The notes beneath the pieces were generated by a model. That model was not told where the DNA came from, searched no databases, and saw only the letters and a program-made list of their open reading frames with translations. Below, in pieces: positions 5,463-7,138 of a stretch of DNA of 7,138 nt. Origin of the DNA: an uncultured Porphyromonas sp. (GTDB lineage: Bacteria > Bacteroidota > Bacteroidia > Bacteroidales > Porphyromonadaceae); NCBI GenBank assembly GCA_946997275.1, contig CAMPUN010000050.1:1-7138 (forward strand), in the 5' to 3' direction. The first letter of the stretch is position 1. The number at the start of each line of letters is the position of its first letter. Position numbers and translations under genes: made by a program.

Positions 5463-5997
5463 TATATCCCTCAAAGCTTCCCTCGTCATGCTACTCTCCC
5501 TGCTCCTCTTAGCATCTTGCGAAGATCCTATCGACGCTACGACTCAGTGGCGCATCAACAATGAAAACGCCTTCAATGAGTATGCTTCAAAAGAGGACTA
5601 TACGAAAGCCTCTATCCCGGGCTCCTCTGCCTATGTCTACATGAAGTGGCTCGCCCATGGCGAGGGTAAGGAGTACCCCATCGAGACCTCGCGCATCAAG
5701 TGCCACTACGAGATGCGCATGCTCGTGGGGGATAAGGTCGTAGATGGTAACTACGGCTCGGAGCGCCCAGCTGAGTTTGCGATTAATCGTGGTTCTAAGG
5801 ATCAGCTCATCGAGGGGGCTCGCATTGGTCTCCAGCAGATGGTCGTAGGCGATGAGGCGGAGATCATCATCCCCTGGTACCTAGCCTATGGAGAGAAGCG
5901 CTCTGGCGAGATCAATCCTTACTCAGCGCTAAAGTTTCGCGTCAAGCTCGAGGAGATCATCCCCGAGAGCCAGCGCTCGGCTGAGGCTCACGACTAA
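5452..5997 (+). CDS. FKBP-like peptidyl-prolyl isomerase lipoprotein
   Basis: This 181-residue protein begins with a lipoprotein signal: basic N-terminus, hydrophobic stretch (about 9-20) and lipobox LASC with Cys23, so it should be lipidated and anchored in the envelope. The mature end starts Cys-Glu-Asp. Residues about 60-170 resemble an FKBP domain: GLQQMVVGDEAEIIIPWYLAYGE (126-148) and a C-terminal ALKFRVKLEEI (159-169). FKBPs catalyse Pro isomerisation and act as chaperones in protein folding. Two usual pocket positions look changed: the Phe of the FDSS-like segment is Val97 (VVDGNY), and the Trp of the V-I-x-G-W segment is Ala123 (LIEGARIGL), so activity may be weak or the protein may serve mainly as a chaperone. 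ATG 5452 lies within the end of glyS (11-bp overlap) and gives the signal peptide directly; upstream in-frame starts run inside glyS and are unlikely. Confidence 0.85.
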   Translation: MKYNISLKASLVMLLSLLLLASCEDPIDATTQWRINNENAFNEYASKEDYTKASIPGSSAYVYMKWLAHGEGKEYPIETSRIKCHYEMRMLVGDKVVDGNYGSERPAEFAINRGSKDQLIEGARIGLQQMVVGDEAEIIIPWYLAYGEKRSGEINPYSALKFRVKLEEIIPESQRSAEAHD

Positions 5998-6029
5998 ACT
6001 TGTCCTACTATCAACCTTAAATCTAACCT

Positions 6030-6794
6030 ATGAAGATACTACTAACCAACGATGATGGTGTCCACGCACAGGGCATCCGTGAACTGGCAGAGACGCTTGC
6101 CCAGATAGCGACGGTCACGGTCGTCGCGCCCACGGAGCCACGCTCGGGAGCCTCCTCGCAGATCACCTCCCGCACGCCACTACGGCTCACCCTCATGGAG
6201 GAGAGCGAGCAACTACCCTATCAACTGTACAGTTGCTCGGGAACGCCTGTGGACTGTGTCAAGCTGGCGCTGAACACTATCTTTGCGACTACGCTCCCTG
6301 ACCTCGTGGTGTCGGGGATTAACCATGGGCGCAACGATGGCATCTGCGCGATCTACTCAGGCACAGCGGGCGCTGCCATAGAGGCTGCCATAGCTCGTAT
6401 ACCTGCGGTCGCCTTTTCGCTTGCTAACCATAGCGACAAGTGTGACTTTAGCGAGGTGTGTGCCTTTGCCAAGCAATTTATCCCGCAGGTGATGGAGCAT
6501 GGACTACCTCGCACGACGATGCTCAATGTGAACTTCCCGAAGGCTCCCGCCAAGGGGATCAAGTGGGCTCCCCAAGGGACGGGACGCTTCGTCAATGAAT
6601 ACATGCGGTCGGAGACGCCTCACGGCACGCCTGTCTACTGGATGCAGGGCGACCAGGTGGATCCTGATCACCGTAGGGAGACGGATCACTACTGGCTCGT
6701 CGAGGGCTACGCGACGATAGCGCCCCTACAGATCGATATGACGGATCACCCCTTCCTAGAGCAGGCTACTAAGGAGTGGCCTCTACAGCTCTAG
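6030..6794 (+). CDS. surE: 5'/3'-nucleotidase SurE
   Basis: SurE enzymes are metal-dependent phosphatases that remove phosphate from nucleoside 5'- and 3'-monophosphates and, in some species, from short polyphosphate; they are linked to stationary-phase survival. The 254-residue length is typical. The N-terminus MKILLTNDDG carries the metal ligands Asp8 and Asp9, and PRSGASSQ (37-44) supplies Ser39. CSGTPVDCVKLAL (69-81) and DLVVSGINHGRNDG (91-104), with Asn98, complete the active site, followed by IYSGTAGAAIEAAI (108-121). It starts 32 bp after the lipoprotein gene with an A/T-rich leader and no Shine-Dalgarno sequence, and ends 21 bp before lpxB, so it is probably part of the same transcript. 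A cytosolic location is expected, as no signal peptide is seen. Confidence 0.95.
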   Translation: MKILLTNDDGVHAQGIRELAETLAQIATVTVVAPTEPRSGASSQITSRTPLRLTLMEESEQLPYQLYSCSGTPVDCVKLALNTIFATTLPDLVVSGINHGRNDGICAIYSGTAGAAIEAAIARIPAVAFSLANHSDKCDFSEVCAFAKQFIPQVMEHGLPRTTMLNVNFPKAPAKGIKWAPQGTGRFVNEYMRSETPHGTPVYWMQGDQVDPDHRRETDHYWLVEGYATIAPLQIDMTDHPFLEQATKEWPLQL

Positions 6795-6815
6795 CGTCAG
6801 CCTCTCGTGTAAGCT

Positions 6816-7138
6816 ATGAAATATCTGCTCATAGCTGGCGAAGCTTCTGGTGACGAGCATGGTGCACGGCTCATCGCCTCACTTAAAGCGGTCGATACGG
6901 AGCCCGCTTTTGCCTTTATCGGTGGAGACAAGATGGCGCAGCAGGCGGGTGTCGCTCCGCTTTACCATTATCATGAGATAGCGGTCATGGGCTTCACAAG
7001 CGTGCTGCGTAGTATGCACAAGATAAGTCACGCGGCGCAGCTCTTGCGGGAGGAGATGACTTCGAATCCTCCTGATGTGGTGATCCCGATCGACTACGGA
7101 GGCTTTAACCTGCGCTACACGCTCCCGATGGCGCATCG
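6816..7138 (+). CDS. lpxB: Lipid-A-disaccharide synthase LpxB, 5' part
   Basis: LpxB is a peripheral inner-membrane glycosyltransferase that joins UDP-2,3-diacylglucosamine and lipid X to make the lipid A disaccharide, so its presence supports a Gram-negative outer membrane. The first 107 residues are in the window; the frame is open at the right edge, so roughly 270 or more residues should follow. MKYLLIAGEASGDEHGARLI matches the family's opening GEASGDxHGA signature, FIGGDKMAQQAG (34-45) the next glycine-rich segment, and EIAVMGFTSVL (53-63) the conserved VMG region. PIDYGGFNLR (91-100) corresponds to the family's IDxPxFNL segment. ATG 6816 gives the correct N-terminus, 21 bp after surE. 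Confidence 0.92.
   Translation, partial: MKYLLIAGEASGDEHGARLIASLKAVDTEPAFAFIGGDKMAQQAGVAPLYHYHEIAVMGFTSVLRSMHKISHAAQLLREEMTSNPPDVVIPIDYGGFNLRYTLPMAH

Noticed and set aside
6278..6285. TATCTTTG inside surE as a promoter for lpxB
   Set aside because: It lies about 530 bp before lpxB within coding sequence. One or two chance matches per strand are expected in 7 kb for this consensus, and lpxB sits only 21 bp behind surE.

Overview
The window looks like chromosomal housekeeping DNA from a Bacteroidota bacterium, most likely a Porphyromonas-type organism (the genus is an inference). Four things suggest this. The clearest promoter, ahead of the glycyl-tRNA synthetase gene, has the Bacteroidota -7 box TATCTTTG. 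Start codons mostly lack Shine-Dalgarno sequences. One product is a lipoprotein whose mature end begins Cys-Glu-Asp. The gene set (single-chain GlyRS, and surE next to lpxB) fits the phylum. Coding DNA is moderately GC-rich and tightly packed; the two non-coding stretches are AT-rich and structured.

Layout: 1-292 is non-coding and holds structured repeat element 1 (101-239). ribD (riboflavin deaminase/reductase) lies on the minus strand at 293-1309. It is divergent, across 19 bp, from a plus-strand cluster: prmC (release-factor glutamine methyltransferase), recX (RecA modulator) and comF (phosphoribosyltransferase-fold DNA-uptake protein), ending at 3523. A 385-bp gap at 3524-3908 holds element 2 (3581-3743), a CTAG-rich pair of palindromes and the promoter for the next cluster. 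That cluster is glyS (GlyRS), an overlapping gene for an FKBP-like lipoprotein, surE (nucleotidase) and the 5' part of lpxB (lipid A disaccharide synthase), which runs off the right edge.

The genes are conserved single-step enzymes of cofactor synthesis, translation, recombination and envelope biogenesis; I see no defence system, phage, CRISPR array or RNA gene. The unusual content is the pair of non-coding elements. Each has terminal inverted repeats that are themselves parts of hairpins. Between the hairpins are three TTC-S-RAA cores spaced exactly 21 bp apart (centres 149/170/191 and 3652/3673/3694). The two copies lie in opposite orientations and flank the ribD-prmC-recX-comF block. They look like a REPIN- or MITE-like dispersed repeat family. 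The proposal rests on two copies in this window and cannot be confirmed from it alone.
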